The notes beneath the pieces were generated by a model that had not been told where the DNA came from, searched no databases, and saw only the letters and a list, made by a program, of their open reading frames with translations. Shown one piece after another: positions 7,204 to 16,172 of a DNA stretch of 48,546 bases. Made by a program: the position numbers and the translations under genes. Source of the DNA: Deltaproteobacteria bacterium (lineage in GTDB: Bacteria > Myxococcota_A > Polyangia > Polyangiales > Sandaracinaceae); contig JAFLCL010000037.1 in NCBI GenBank assembly GCA_017303575.1, forward strand, positions 1 through 48,546, read 5' to 3'. The number at the start of each line of letters is the position of its first letter. The first letter of the stretch is position 1.

Positions 7204-8877
7204 ATGGGAGTCGTCGTCCATCTCTCCGATCTTCATCTGCTGAGCGGCGACCCCGAGAGCGAGCGTGTGCTGGCGTGCCTCGTCGCGGCGCTGGAAGCCG
7301 ACCGCGCCGCTCGTGATCGTCGAGTCGATCTGATCGTCGTCACGGGCGACGTGTTCGACACCTCGACGCTCGACCCGACGCTCGCGGTCCGCGAGGTGCT
7401 GGCCCTGCACGAGAACCTCCAGCGCGTGCTCGGTCGCGGCGAGCGCGTCCCCACCGTCATCGTCCCAGGCAACCACGATCGGCGTCGCATGGGCCTGTTC
7501 GGACCTCACCGCGCCGTGCTCTTCGATGCCCTGCGCGCGGCGGCCCCGCCCGAGCTGTGGGTCCACGGCGGCACGCCCCACCTCGCCGAGGTGGTGCCTC
7601 ACGCCTTCCACGGACTGCCCGTGCATCTGGTCGCCTACGACTCCAGCTACTTGCCGACTGGCTACCTCTCGGCGGGCGGCAACGTCCGGAGCGAGGATCT
7701 CCTCCACGCCGTGGCGAGGATCGGTGACGAGCAGCCCGAGTGGCCGCTCATCCTCTTGCTCCACCATCACCTCGTGCCCACGCCGGTCACCGACACGGGG
7801 CCCATCGAGACGCACCGCTTGAGCAGGCTCGCGCACACGAGCCTCCACCGCATCCTGCCAGTGCTCGTCACCCACGCCGACCGTGAGGAGCTGACGATGA
7901 CGGCGATGGGCGCTGGCTCGGTGCTCTCGCTCCTGCACTCGTTCGAGCGCGCCGTGCTCGTGCTGCACGGTCACAAGCACATCGCGAGCGCCCGCAAGCT
8001 CGATGGGATGCGAGACGGAGAAGGCGACGTCATCCTCGCGTCGGCGGGAAGCGCGGCCACAGCACAACGGTGGTCGGCCCGGGCGGACGAGCAGTGGTCG
8101 GGGGCGCCCCACACGGGCTGTGATCCCGTGCGCATCTGGCCCTCGTTCAACGTGGTCGAGCTCGACGACGCGGCGCTCGCCGTCGAGACCGTCAGCTTCG
8201 GCTGGAAGGGGCGATCCGCCGCGCAGCTCGCGAGCCGACCCTTGGTGTGGGCCGAACGTCTGGGCGCGCGCTGGCGCACCACGCCGACGACTGCGCACGA
8301 GCCACGCATGGGCCCTGCCCTCGCGAGCAACGGCTCGCTCGTGCAGCTGCGCACGTCGCACCGTCACGGCCGTGCGCGCTTCGACTCGCGGCGCGTGCGT
8401 GCGCTGGCTCTGGGCGAGGGCCGCACGCTCTCGCGCTATCAAGAGGTGGTCGACGGCCTCGCCGACGGATCGCTCGTCCAGCGCGACCACCACGGTCGCA
8501 TCATCCTTCGCGCCGCCGCGCTGCCCGCGTCCATCGACGTGCCGCTGAGCGACTCCACGGAGCTCGACGTGCTGGCTGCAGTCCCTCGCACCGTGGAGGA
8601 GCTGCGACGTACGCAGGGCGCGATGGCGGCGCCCTTCCCCACCGTCACCCTGTTCAATCGGTACGCGACCTCACGCGCATCCCTGACGGTCGAGGGGCTC
8701 GGCGAGCAGCGGCGTGACGCCTTCGCGAGCCTGCTCGATCTCGGCTCCGGACGCGAGCGGCCACTGCGCGTGCATCACGCGGACGGAGACGACCGCGTCG
8801 TCGTGGAGGTGGAGCGCTGTCCGGCCCGCAGCGTCGTGCGGTTGCACTGGAGCGCGCATCCCACCGACGCGAGGTGA
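7204..8877 (+). CDS. Calcineurin-like metallophosphoesterase
   Basis: 557 residues; ATG at 7204 with GAGGTG just upstream. All metallophosphoesterase blocks are present in order: HLSDLHL (residues 6-12), VTGDVFD, PGNHDRR, LLLHHHLVP and LHGHKH at about residue 255-260. These bind a dinuclear metal centre for phosphodiester or phosphomonoester cleavage. The C-terminal half (residues 300-557) is an unrecognised beta-rich region, making the protein about twice the length of a minimal phosphoesterase. No signal peptide, so probably cytoplasmic. It is divergent from the DUF47 gene and overlaps by a few bases the open frame of the EAL gene. Confidence 0.88.
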   Translation: MGVVVHLSDLHLLSGDPESERVLACLVAALEADRAARDRRVDLIVVTGDVFDTSTLDPTLAVREVLALHENLQRVLGRGERVPTVIVPGNHDRRRMGLFGPHRAVLFDALRAAAPPELWVHGGTPHLAEVVPHAFHGLPVHLVAYDSSYLPTGYLSAGGNVRSEDLLHAVARIGDEQPEWPLILLLHHHLVPTPVTDTGPIETHRLSRLAHTSLHRILPVLVTHADREELTMTAMGAGSVLSLLHSFERAVLVLHGHKHIASARKLDGMRDGEGDVILASAGSAATAQRWSARADEQWSGAPHTGCDPVRIWPSFNVVELDDAALAVETVSFGWKGRSAAQLASRPLVWAERLGARWRTTPTTAHEPRMGPALASNGSLVQLRTSHRHGRARFDSRRVRALALGEGRTLSRYQEVVDGLADGSLVQRDHHGRIILRAAALPASIDVPLSDSTELDVLAAVPRTVEELRRTQGAMAAPFPTVTLFNRYATSRASLTVEGLGEQRRDAFASLLDLGSGRERPLRVHHADGDDRVVVEVERCPARSVVRLHWSAHPTDAR

Positions 8878-8933
8878 CACGCTGTTCACGTCGAGGTCGC
8901 GACGCTGCCGCGGAGCGATCGCAGCATCGCGCC

Positions 8934-9761
8934 ATGGACGAGCTGTTCTTGGGCGACGTCGAGCTCGACGTCGCGTTCCAACCCATCGTCGATCTCGAGA
9001 CGTTCCGTCCGTTCGGCTACGAGGTGCTCGGGCGAGCACGCTCGCGAGCGCGCGGCGTCGTGCACCGTCCCGATCACCTCCTCGAGCTCGCGCACGCGCG
9101 AGGCACGCTGTTGCGGCTCGATCGCGCGTGGCGCGCGCTCGCGATCTCTCGCATCGCCGCCGCGACGGTGCCCGGTGAGCTTCGCTGGTTCTTCAACGTC
9201 GACTCGCGCTGCATCGACGATCCGGAGCACACGAGCGGCTTCACGCGCGCGACGCTGGAGGCGGCAGGGCTGAACGACCTGCAGGTCGTCATCGAGCTCG
9301 GCGAGCGTGACCCGCTGCTCGACGCCACGCGGCTCGCGCGGCTCGTCCCGAGCTACGCGCAGCAAGGCTTCGCCATCGCGCTCGACGATCTCGGCGCGGG
9401 CCACGCCTCGCTGAACAGGCTCGTCGAGCTGCGACCCGACGTGGCCAAGCTCGACATGAAGCTCGTGCGCGGCATCGACGCCGACGCGTACCGTCTCGCG
9501 CTCCTACGGTCGCTCGTTCGTTTCGCGGACGAGGTCGGCATGATCCTCATCGTCGAGGGGATCGAGACGGCCGCCGAGCTCACCGCGGTACGACGCCTCG
9601 GGGTCGCGTTCGGTCAGGGCTATCTCCTCGGCCGACCACGCGAGCTGCCGGAAGCGTGGCGCGGGCCCATGCGCTCCCACGAGGCGGGCATCTCTGGCAC
9701 CTTCCCGACCGGCACCGCGTCGGCCGTCAGCGACGCCCGCGTCCTCGAGCGCGGCGCATAG
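8934..9761 (+). CDS. EAL-domain protein, likely c-di-GMP phosphodiesterase
   Basis: 275 residues from the ATG at 8934. A GTG at 8874 overlapping the previous stop would add 20 residues that look unstructured. The stand-alone EAL domain covers almost the whole protein: FQPIVDLE, YEVLGR (EAL signature as EVL, catalytic Glu30 kept), WFFNVDS, VIELGE, ALDDLGAGHASL (DD pair), AKLDMKLVRG, EGIET and GQGYLLGRP. The metal-binding and catalytic residues I can place are present, so hydrolysis of c-di-GMP is plausible. There is no GGDEF, PAS or REC partner. It follows the metallophosphoesterase gene closely and may be co-transcribed. Confidence 0.9.
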   Translation: MDELFLGDVELDVAFQPIVDLETFRPFGYEVLGRARSRARGVVHRPDHLLELAHARGTLLRLDRAWRALAISRIAAATVPGELRWFFNVDSRCIDDPEHTSGFTRATLEAAGLNDLQVVIELGERDPLLDATRLARLVPSYAQQGFAIALDDLGAGHASLNRLVELRPDVAKLDMKLVRGIDADAYRLALLRSLVRFADEVGMILIVEGIETAAELTAVRRLGVAFGQGYLLGRPRELPEAWRGPMRSHEAGISGTFPTGTASAVSDARVLERGA

Positions 9762-9813
9762 GACAGCGACGAATGTGTCGACGTTCGACACACGAATGTC
9801 GCTATCCTGTCGC
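9758..9813. promoter_or_regulatory. Nested inverted and direct repeat in front of phoX-like gene
   Basis: Inner perfect arms TGTGTCGA (9774-9781) and TCGACACA (9785-9792) around CGT. Outer imperfect 13-bp arms lie at 9758-9770 and 9798-9810 (11 of 13 pair). In addition TGTCGC occurs at 9797 and 9808, an 11-bp direct spacing. The whole element fills the gap between the EAL stop and the phoX-like ATG at 9815. It could be a repressor operator, an attenuating hairpin or a terminator for the EAL transcript; the sequence alone does not decide. Confidence 0.5.
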
Positions 9814-9814
9814 A

Positions 9815-11140
9815 ATGCGACTTCCCTTCGTGCGGCCTCTGCCGCGACGCACCGTCCTCCGTGGTGGCCTCGCCAGCTTCGCCTCGCTCGTCGCGGGACG
9901 CGTGCTGCCTGGCTGTGACGGGCCTGCGCCTACCCCGGACGCGAGCGCGGCGGACGCCGCCGTCGAGCTCGATGCCCTCGCGAGCGATGCGCCGATCGTC
10001 GACGCCGTGATTCACCCCGACGCGTTCTCGAGCCCGTTCGTGCCGAACCCGATGCCCGCGCGACCCGCGCTGCGATCGTTGATCTCGAGCATCGGACCGC
10101 TCGGCGCCGCCAACGCCGACGGCGTGCGAGTTCCCCCTGGCTTCACTGCCCGCATCCTCGCGATCGCGGGCGAAGAGGTCTCGGGCACCGGCTACACGTG
10201 GCACACGTACCCCGACGGCGGCACCTGCTTCGCCACCACGGACGGCGGCTGGATCTACGTCTCGAACTCCGAGATGCCGCTGCGCGGGGGTGTGGGCGCG
10301 ATGCGATTCGATGCGAGCGGCGCGATCGTCTCGGCGCAGCGCATCCTCGATCGCACGAACATCAACTGCGCCGGCGGCGGCACACCGTGGGGCAGCTGGC
10401 TGTCGTGCGAAGAGACCCCGCGCGGCATGGTGCACGAGTGTGATCCGCACGGGATGCAGGCCCCGCAAGCGCGCCCTGCGCTCGGTGTCTTCAAGCACGA
10501 GGCTGTCTGCGTCGACGCCGAAGGCCGCCTCTACCTCACCGAAGATCACGCCGAGGGCTGCTTCTATCGGTTCACGCCCGCCACGTTCACCGCGATGGGT
10601 CACCCCGATCTGCGCACGGGCACGCTGCACGTGGCGCAGGTGGCCAGTGATGGCGCGGTCACGTGGCACGAGGTCCCCGACCCACAGTTCCTCGGCGCAG
10701 TGGACACGCGCGATCAGGTCGCGGCCGCGACGCACTTCGACGGCGGCGAGGGCATCTGGTTCCACGAGGGCGTCGTCTACTTCTCGAGCAAGGGCGACAA
10801 CCACGTGCGCGCGTACGATGTCGCGGGCGAGTCGATCAGCGTGCTCTACGACGCCGCGACGCACCCCGATCCGATCCTCCGCGGCGTCGACAACCTCACC
10901 GTCACCTGCTGCGGCGACGTGCTCGTCGCCGAAGACGGCGGCGACATGCAGATCGTCGCGATCTTGCCCGACGGCACGCTCAAGGCGCTGATGCAGATCG
11001 AAGGACAGGACGGCTCCGAGATCACCGGCCCGGCCTTCGATCCCAGCGGCACGCGCCTCTATTTCTCGTCGCAGCGCGGCGGCACGCGAGAGATCGGGAT
11101 CACCTACGTGATCGAGGGCCCCTTCCACGAAGCGGTCTGA
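9815..11140 (+). CDS. PhoX-type (DUF839) alkaline phosphatase-like Tat lipoprotein
   Basis: 441 residues from the ATG at 9815; the frame is open further upstream, but this start gives a textbook Tat signal (PRRTVLRGGLASFASL, Arg11-Arg12) followed by a lipobox (VLPGC, Cys34). After an Asp/Ala-rich linker comes the DUF839 domain: VPPGFTARILAIAGEE, NINCAGGGTPWGSWLSCEE, FKHEAVCVDAEGRLYLTEDH and YFSSQRGG. PhoX enzymes are exported iron/calcium phosphatases of phosphate starvation. This protein is shorter than Pseudomonas PhoX, so activity is likely but not certain. It would sit in the periplasm or on the cell surface as a lipoprotein. Confidence 0.87.
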   Translation: MRLPFVRPLPRRTVLRGGLASFASLVAGRVLPGCDGPAPTPDASAADAAVELDALASDAPIVDAVIHPDAFSSPFVPNPMPARPALRSLISSIGPLGAANADGVRVPPGFTARILAIAGEEVSGTGYTWHTYPDGGTCFATTDGGWIYVSNSEMPLRGGVGAMRFDASGAIVSAQRILDRTNINCAGGGTPWGSWLSCEETPRGMVHECDPHGMQAPQARPALGVFKHEAVCVDAEGRLYLTEDHAEGCFYRFTPATFTAMGHPDLRTGTLHVAQVASDGAVTWHEVPDPQFLGAVDTRDQVAAATHFDGGEGIWFHEGVVYFSSKGDNHVRAYDVAGESISVLYDAATHPDPILRGVDNLTVTCCGDVLVAEDGGDMQIVAILPDGTLKALMQIEGQDGSEITGPAFDPSGTRLYFSSQRGGTREIGITYVIEGPFHEAV

Positions 11141-11196
11141 TCGCGCATCGCGCCTACGGCGGTTCTCGTCGCGAGCTGGCGATGTAGAGTGGCCAC

Positions 11197-11447
11197 ATGC
11201 CGGCAATCTCATGCAACTGCGGGTGCCGAATCAGCTTTGGCGCCATTCCCTGTCCCGACGAGTGGCGGTTCATGTCGGACATCGACTTCGACCATTCGAG
11301 GGTCAGGTCGATGCGGAAGTCGTGTACTCCGCGTGCAAGTCGTTTCTGAAGTGCCGCTCGTGCGGTCGACTCTATGTCTTCTGGGAGGGGTTCCAGAAAG
11401 CGCCCATGGAGTACATGCCGGTTCCCGAGGACGAGGGTGAGCTCTGA
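11197..11447 (+). pseudogene. Small zinc-ribbon-like gene interrupted by one frameshift
   Basis: From ATG 11197 the frame gives MPAISCNCGCRISFGAIPC and then DIDFDH before running into nonsense and a stop at 11347. The -1 frame from about 11295 continues sensibly (FEGQVDAEVVYSACKSFLKC, then RSCGRLYVFWEGF) to the stop at 11445-11447. Restoring one T near 11295 joins them into an 83-residue protein with Cys clusters at both ends, typical of a zinc ribbon. The bases around the junction are not a slippery heptamer, so a mutation or sequencing error is more likely than programmed frameshifting. Third-position GC is lower than in the neighbours, hinting at recent arrival. No family recognised. Confidence 0.6.
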
Positions 11448-11730
11448 CTCAGGGGATGTCGAACCGGTCCAATGTCGTTGGCAGTCCGACCTCGGCTCAC
11501 GGCGATGCGCGGTCTGACGTGTTCGACGACAACTGAGGTAGGGCGGGGGCTCGTCCCCCGCCGTGCAGTCGACGCGGCCCGACGTGCAATCGGGGCTGAT
11601 GGGCTCGTTTCCACTCTGCCGATCATCGCACCCCGGGGTTCAATCCCGGGGCAGTGAGAACGATCCGTTCTTCGTGGCAAGCCCGCCGAGCGGGCTCCCT
11701 CCCCTCACTCGGGTCCAGATCCCCGCACGC
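11448..11730. other. Intergenic region with three GC-rich hairpins
   Basis: No gene supported. It carries three strong stem-loops: 11542-11562 (GGCGGGGG/CCCCCGCC), 11631-11651 (CCCCGGG/CCCGGGG, 7-nt loop GTTCAAT) and 11680-11696. The loop sequence mimics a tRNA T-loop but no cloverleaf can be drawn around it. The region separates the convergent zinc-ribbon and ClpB-family genes, so termination is the natural role. Confidence 0.5.
11680..11696 (-). terminator. Hairpin downstream of clpB-like gene
   Basis: AGCCCGC, CGA, GCGGGCT: perfect 7-bp stem with a 3-nt loop, 35 nt past the stop of the minus-strand ClpB-family gene. No T-tract, which is usual in very high-GC genomes; termination is inferred from position. 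Confidence 0.5.
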
Positions 11731-14394
11731 TCACGCGCCGACTTGTTTCTTCTCGAACGTGAAGACCTCCTCCTTCACGTCGACGAGCACCGTGTCGCCG
11801 GGCGCGTAGCCGCCGCGGAGGATCGCCTCCGCGAGCGGGTCCTGGAGGTTCTTGAGGATCACGCGGCGTAGCGGCCTGGCTCCGAACGCGGGCTCGTGCC
11901 CGAGATCGACGAGGCGAGCCTTGGCCGCGTCCGAGACGCTCAGCGTGATGCGTCGATCCGCGAGCATCTTCGCGAGACCACGCAGCTGGATCTCCACGAT
12001 GCCGCGTAGCTCCTTCTTGCCGAGCGGCTCGAAGATCACCACGTCGTCGATGCGGTTCAGGAACTCGGGGCGGAAGTGTCCTCGCAGCTCTCCCTCGAGC
12101 TTCTTGCGCAAGGAGTCGCGCGACGCGCGCTGCACCTCTTCGTCGTCGCCCCCACCGTCTTCGGGATCGGGCGGGAACTCGTGATCGAGGATCACCGGAC
12201 TGCCCACGTTGCTCGTCATGATCACGACGGTGTCTGAGAAGTGCGCGAGCTGACCGCGCGAGTCGGTGAGGCGACCGTCGTCGAGCACCTGCAAGAGGAT
12301 GTTGAAGACGTCGGGGTGGGCCTTCTCCATCTCGTCGAAGAGAACGACGCTGTAGGGCCTCCGACGCACCGCCTCCGTGAGGAAGCCGCCCTCTTCGCTG
12401 TCGACGTAGCCCGGCGGTGAGCCGAGCAAGCGCGCGACCATGTGCTTCTCCATGAACTCGCTCATGTCGAGGCGCGTGAGCGAAGCGTCGTCGTCGAAGA
12501 GGAACTCCGCGAGCGCCTTCGCGAGCTCGGTCTTGCCCACGCCCGTCGGCCCGAGGAACAAGAACGAACCGATCGGACGGCGCGCGTCCCGCAGACCCAC
12601 GCGACCGCGGCGCACGGCCTTCGACACGGCCGAGACGGCGAGGTCCTGACCGACCACGCGCTCGGTGAGGTGGTGCTCCATCTGGAGCAGGCGATCTTGC
12701 TCGGCTTGCAGCATCCGACTCACGGGCACGCCGGTCCACGCGGCGATCACGTCGGCGACGTCGGACTCGGTCACGCGGTCGTTGCGCAGCTGGAGCGTGC
12801 CCACCTGCGCGCGCGCCTCGCCGAGCTGCTTCTCGAGCAGCGGGATGGCACCGAACCGCAGCTCGCCGGCGCGCCCGTGATCACCGGCCTGCGTGGCCTC
12901 GTCGTAGCGCTTCTGGAGGCCCAGCATCTCGGCCTCCATGCGCTTGAGGTCTGCCTGCTTCGCCGCGCCGCCGCTCCACGCCGCGCGCTGCGCCTCGACC
13001 TTGGGCCGGAGCTCGTTGGCCTCGACCTCGAGCGCGCCGCGCGTCCGGTTGCTCTCGTCGTCGGTGTCGTCCGCGAGCGATCGGATCTCGGCCTCGAGCC
13101 GCTCGAGCCGACGCTCGGCAGCGTCGACATCGGCCGGCTTTCCATCGAGCTCGACGCGCGCACGCGCGGCAGCCTCGTCGATCAGATCGATGGCGACCTT
13201 GGGCAGGTTCGCGGACGGCACGTAGCGACGCGACAAGCGCACGGCCGCTTGGATCGCGGTGTCCGCGATGCGCACGGCGTGCTTGGCCTCGTAGCGGTGC
13301 ACGATGCCTCGCACGATCGCGACGGCCTCCTCGGGCGAGGGCGGCTCGATCACGATGCCGACGAAGCGACGCGACAGCGAAGGCTCTTCTTCGGCGAGCT
13401 TCTTCACCGTGCTCGGAGAGGCGAGGCCGATCGCGCGGAGCTCGCCGCGGCCGAGCGCGCTGCCGAGCAGCGCCGCGAGGCCAGGCTGTGCGCGGTCGCC
13501 CACGAGCGAGCTCAGATCGGGGAGCACGAGGATCACGTCGCCCGCGTCGCGCGCCGCCGCGAGCAGCTGTCGCACGCGATCTTCTCCTTCGCTCTTGAGG
13601 CGCGCGCCCGCGAGCACCGTCGCGAGCTCGAGCCACACGAGGCGCTTGCCCGCGACCACCGCCGGCACGTCACCGCTCGCGATGCGCTGCGCGAGAGCGT
13701 GCACGATCGCCGTCTTGCCGATGCCCGGCTCGCCGGCGAGCAGCGGGTTGTTCTCGAAGCGGCGCGCGAGCACCTGCAGCATGCGGCGCACCTCGCCGTC
13801 GCGGCCGATCACGGGATCGAGCGCGCCGCTGCGCGCACGCGCGACGAGATCGATGCCGTTGGCCTCGATGGGATCCTTGCCGCGAGCGCTCCCTGCGACG
13901 CTCGCGCCGCCGCTGCCCGAGACCGCCGGGCTCGATCCACGCGCGTCGTTGACGTCGCTCTGCAGCGCGCCGCGCACGATGGTGGAGGTGAGGCCGACGC
14001 GCTTGAACACCTGCGCGACGGGCCCTGCGGTGTCGAGCACCAGCGCGAGCAAGAGGTGCGTGTTGGTGATGGCCGAGCCCTTGTCGCGCGCGCCCTCTCC
14101 TTCTGCGCGCGCGAGGAGGTCGTGCATGCGCGGCGAGAAGTACGCGACCACGCCATCCGCCTTGGGCATGCGGCGCACGAGCTGCTCGGCCTCGAGCAAC
14201 GCCTCCGTCGGATCCGCGCCTGCGCGGCGCACGATCGCCTGCGTGCCTTCGTTGCGCTCGAGCAGGCGATGCAGGAGGTGCAGCGGCTCGACCTCGGGAT
14301 GCTTGCGCTCGTCCGCGAGGGCTTGCGCCGCGTGGATCATGCGCTGCGCGTCGCGGTCGTAGGCGTCGAGACGGAGGGTCAGGTTGCGCGTCAT
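11731..14394 (-). CDS. ClpB-family AAA+ chaperone with degenerate first ATPase domain
   Basis: 887 residues. Order: Clp N-domain repeats (1-145), Gly/Ser linker, NBD1 (180-410), ClpB-like coiled middle domain (about 425-530), NBD2 (570-730) and C-terminal small domain. NBD2 is intact: GPTGVGKT (615-622), [12 protein letters not shown] (685-696) and SPPGYVD pore loop. NBD1 keeps Walker A (GEPGIGKT, 221-228) but its Walker B reads [10 protein letters not shown] where the family has IDELHTLVG, the pore loop reads [10 protein letters not shown] instead of KYRGEFEER, and sensor 1 is IGLAS instead of VGATT. The middle domain indicates a disaggregase type rather than ClpA or ClpC. Probably a paralogue with one working ATPase ring; it may act on protein aggregates. 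No heat-shock promoter was recognised. Confidence 0.9.
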   Translation of the reverse strand: MTRNLTLRLDAYDRDAQRMIHAAQALADERKHPEVEPLHLLHRLLERNEGTQAIVRRAGADPTEALLEAEQLVRRMPKADGVVAYFSPRMHDLLARAEGEGARDKGSAITNTHLLLALVLDTAGPVAQVFKRVGLTSTIVRGALQSDVNDARGSSPAVSGSGGASVAGSARGKDPIEANGIDLVARARSGALDPVIGRDGEVRRMLQVLARRFENNPLLAGEPGIGKTAIVHALAQRIASGDVPAVVAGKRLVWLELATVLAGARLKSEGEDRVRQLLAAARDAGDVILVLPDLSSLVGDRAQPGLAALLGSALGRGELRAIGLASPSTVKKLAEEEPSLSRRFVGIVIEPPSPEEAVAIVRGIVHRYEAKHAVRIADTAIQAAVRLSRRYVPSANLPKVAIDLIDEAAARARVELDGKPADVDAAERRLERLEAEIRSLADDTDDESNRTRGALEVEANELRPKVEAQRAAWSGGAAKQADLKRMEAEMLGLQKRYDEATQAGDHGRAGELRFGAIPLLEKQLGEARAQVGTLQLRNDRVTESDVADVIAAWTGVPVSRMLQAEQDRLLQMEHHLTERVVGQDLAVSAVSKAVRRGRVGLRDARRPIGSFLFLGPTGVGKTELAKALAEFLFDDDASLTRLDMSEFMEKHMVARLLGSPPGYVDSEEGGFLTEAVRRRPYSVVLFDEMEKAHPDVFNILLQVLDDGRLTDSRGQLAHFSDTVVIMTSNVGSPVILDHEFPPDPEDGGGDDEEVQRASRDSLRKKLEGELRGHFRPEFLNRIDDVVIFEPLGKKELRGIVEIQLRGLAKMLADRRITLSVSDAAKARLVDLGHEPAFGARPLRRVILKNLQDPLAEAILRGGYAPGDTVLVDVKEEVFTFEKKQVGA

Positions 14395-14497
14395 GGGTCG
14401 CGCATCCTAACGCACGCCGATTGCGGCGCGTGGAGCGCGCGTGCTAGCCAGAACCAACCAGCGGGCCGTGTGAACGCCCCGTGCGAATGGAGGGCTG

Positions 14498-15526
14498 ATG
14501 AGGGACACGAGAGACGCGGGTCGATCGCTGACGGCGTGGTGGATGATGACCCTCGCGACGATGGCCTCGGGCTGCTGCTTCGGTGGCGCGGCGGAGCCGA
14601 TCATGACCGAACCGGTGGCGCCCATGCCCCCAGCGACGCCGCCGCCCCCTCCCACGCCGCCCGAGGTCCTCGCGTCCCAGCGCGCGAGCCTCGTCGTCGA
14701 GGCGTGCGTGAACCGCTTCGGGAGCGAGGCGCGCGAGGTGCGCTCTCGTTATCTCTCGGTCGTCTCGGAGACGGGCCCGCACGGCGACGAAGACCTCGAC
14801 CGAGTCGAGTCGTACTTCTTCGCGTTCCCCGACGCGGCGGTGCCCGCGTGCCGCGCCGCGCACGACCGCATGCTCGCCTCGCCGAACGCATCGGCCGAGC
14901 TCGACGCGGCCTCCACCTCGTACGTCACCACGCTCGAGACGCTCGCGCCCCTCGTGGTCGAGGCGCGCACGTACTACGAGCGCGAGACGTTCCTCGACGA
15001 CGGCGGCGCGGGGGCGAGCGCCCTCCATCCGCGCCTCACGGCAGCGCTCGATGCGTTCCTGCTCGCGAGCGATCAGCTGCACCTCGTGGTGTCGCGCCTC
15101 GAGCGCGCGGCGCTCGATCTCCGCCTCGCCGAGCTCGCGGCCGACCCGGCGCGGCGTGGCGAGTACCTCGTGGAGCGCGCGATCGGGATGGCCAACGCGA
15201 TGATCAGCCTGGCCGATGCGCTCGAGGTCGAGCCCGTCGACGATGGCTACCGCATCGTGGCGTCCGACGCGGCGGCGTTCGACGCAGCGGTCGATGCGTA
15301 CCAGCAGGCCGCCGACGAGATGATCGCTGCGCCCGAGTCGGCGACCATCGACACGGGTGGCTCGTACCGCAGCTACGCGCGTGAGCTCGTCGCGGAGGCG
15401 ATCGAGCTGCGTCGTGCGGTCGAGACGGGTCGTGTCTTCCCAGCGGGTGAGGCGGGGGCCGCGATCCGCCGCGTCATGAACAAGTACAACCAGGTCGTCG
15501 ACGCGTACAACCGCACCCGGCGCTGA
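14498..15526 (+). CDS. DUF3829 (YiiG-like) lipoprotein
   Basis: 342 residues; ATG at 14498 preceded by GAGGG. Lipoprotein signal (WWMMTLATMASGC, Cys26), then a Pro/Ala-rich linker (PPATPPPPPTPPE), then an all-helical domain of about 280 residues with the DUF3829 layout: VEACVNRFG near its start, alternating long helices, and the closing RVMNKYNQVVDAYN. Members are envelope lipoproteins of unknown biochemical role. It is divergent from the ClpB-family gene and convergent with the DUF1844 operon (12-bp gap). Confidence 0.8.
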   Translation: MRDTRDAGRSLTAWWMMTLATMASGCCFGGAAEPIMTEPVAPMPPATPPPPPTPPEVLASQRASLVVEACVNRFGSEAREVRSRYLSVVSETGPHGDEDLDRVESYFFAFPDAAVPACRAAHDRMLASPNASAELDAASTSYVTTLETLAPLVVEARTYYERETFLDDGGAGASALHPRLTAALDAFLLASDQLHLVVSRLERAALDLRLAELAADPARRGEYLVERAIGMANAMISLADALEVEPVDDGYRIVASDAAAFDAAVDAYQQAADEMIAAPESATIDTGGSYRSYARELVAEAIELRRAVETGRVFPAGEAGAAIRRVMNKYNQVVDAYNRTRR

Positions 15527-15538
15527 GGCCCGACCGCG

Positions 15539-15847
15539 CTACTTCGCGACCTTGGCGAGGTAGCGCTGGCGCAGGTCCGAGAGCACGTGCCCGAGCACCT
15601 TCTCTTCTTCACCGGAGAGGTTGCCGCGCGTCTTGCGATCGAGCGCCTGGAGGATCTCGATCGTGTGCTTGGCCCCGTTCAGATCGGCCTCGGCGTCGGG
15701 GGACTCGAGGTCGCCCAGCTGGATCATGCAGGTCGCGCTGAGCGACAGGACGAACGTCGCGAAGTCGATCGGCGGCGCGCCATCGCCCCCGGTCCGAGGA
15801 TCGGGGAGCGGCGCGAGGTCGTCTTCGTGGTCTTGCTCGTCGGACAC
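15539..15847 (-). CDS. DUF1844 family protein
   Basis: 102 residues from a GTG at 15847, 5 nt after the stop of the upstream small gene. The core IDFATFVLSLSATCMIQLGD and the following helices (NGAKHTIEILQALDRKTRGNLS, split as two helices) are diagnostic of DUF1844, a short helical family common in delta-proteobacteria. An acidic, charged N-terminal tail precedes it. Function unknown. It is the second gene of a two-gene operon on the minus strand. Confidence 0.85.
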   Translation of the reverse strand: MSDEQDHEDDLAPLPDPRTGGDGAPPIDFATFVLSLSATCMIQLGDLESPDAEADLNGAKHTIEILQALDRKTRGNLSGEEEKVLGHVLSDLRQRYLAKVAK

Positions 15848-15852
15848 GAGGC

Positions 15853-16041
15853 TCACTCCTCGTCGTCGGAGATGTCGTCGGGCGCGTCGTCGTCGTCGTC
15901 GTACGAGGAGATCGCGACGTTGTCCGCGCGGTCGGGAAGGCTGGCGAGCGTCTTGTCGGCGGTCTTCGCGTCGAGGAGGCCCTTGTCGACGTTGCGCTGG
16001 ATGATGCGCTTGTCGAAGAGGAATTCGTTCTTCGTGCTCAT
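15853..16041 (-). CDS. Small conserved acidic-tail protein, operon with DUF1844
   Basis: 62 residues from the ATG at 16041, preceded by a CCTCCC-complementary GGGAGG-type site on its strand. MSTKNEFLFDKRIIQRNVD is followed by GLLDAKTADKTLASLPD and ends in a run of Asp/Glu (YDDDDDAPDD). I recall similar short proteins in other myxobacteria but know no function. The acidic tail and basic head suggest a protein-interaction role. It is tightly linked to the DUF1844 gene. Confidence 0.75.
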   Translation of the reverse strand: MSTKNEFLFDKRIIQRNVDKGLLDAKTADKTLASLPDRADNVAISSYDDDDDAPDDISDDEE

Positions 16042-16121
16042 GGGAGGGCGGAGGGTACGCGCGTCTCGCCGCGAGGCAAGCCCCGGTGTCGTCGGGCCTG
16101 CGCCCACCCACCGCTGCGAAC

Positions 16122-16137
16122 GTCACGAACCTGTGGC
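16122..16137 (+). promoter_or_regulatory. Weak Pho-box-like direct repeat before phoD-like gene
   Basis: GTCAC at 16122-16126 and GTGGC at 16133-16137, 11 bp apart, about 36 nt upstream of the phoD-like ATG. Read as 7-bp words it is ACGTCAC, GAAC, CTGTGGC. The second half is imperfect, so this is tentative. Confidence 0.3.
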
Positions 16138-16172
16138 ATCGGCGCGTCGATTTCGGATGACACTCGCGGCCC

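Noticed and set aside
11285..11300. Programmed ribosomal frameshift in the zinc-ribbon gene
   Set aside because: A -1 slip would be needed but the bases CGACCATTC do not form a slippery heptamer and no following pseudoknot is evident.
11631..11651. tRNA-like T-loop (GTTCAAT in a GC stem)
   Set aside because: The stem pairs as a 7-bp hairpin around that loop and no acceptor, D or anticodon arms can be drawn.
12442..15384. 980-residue plus-strand open frame opposite the clpB-like gene
   Set aside because: It is antisense to a protein with clear AAA+ motifs, is Arg/His/Ala-rich without domains, and reflects the lack of stops in GC-rich antisense frames.
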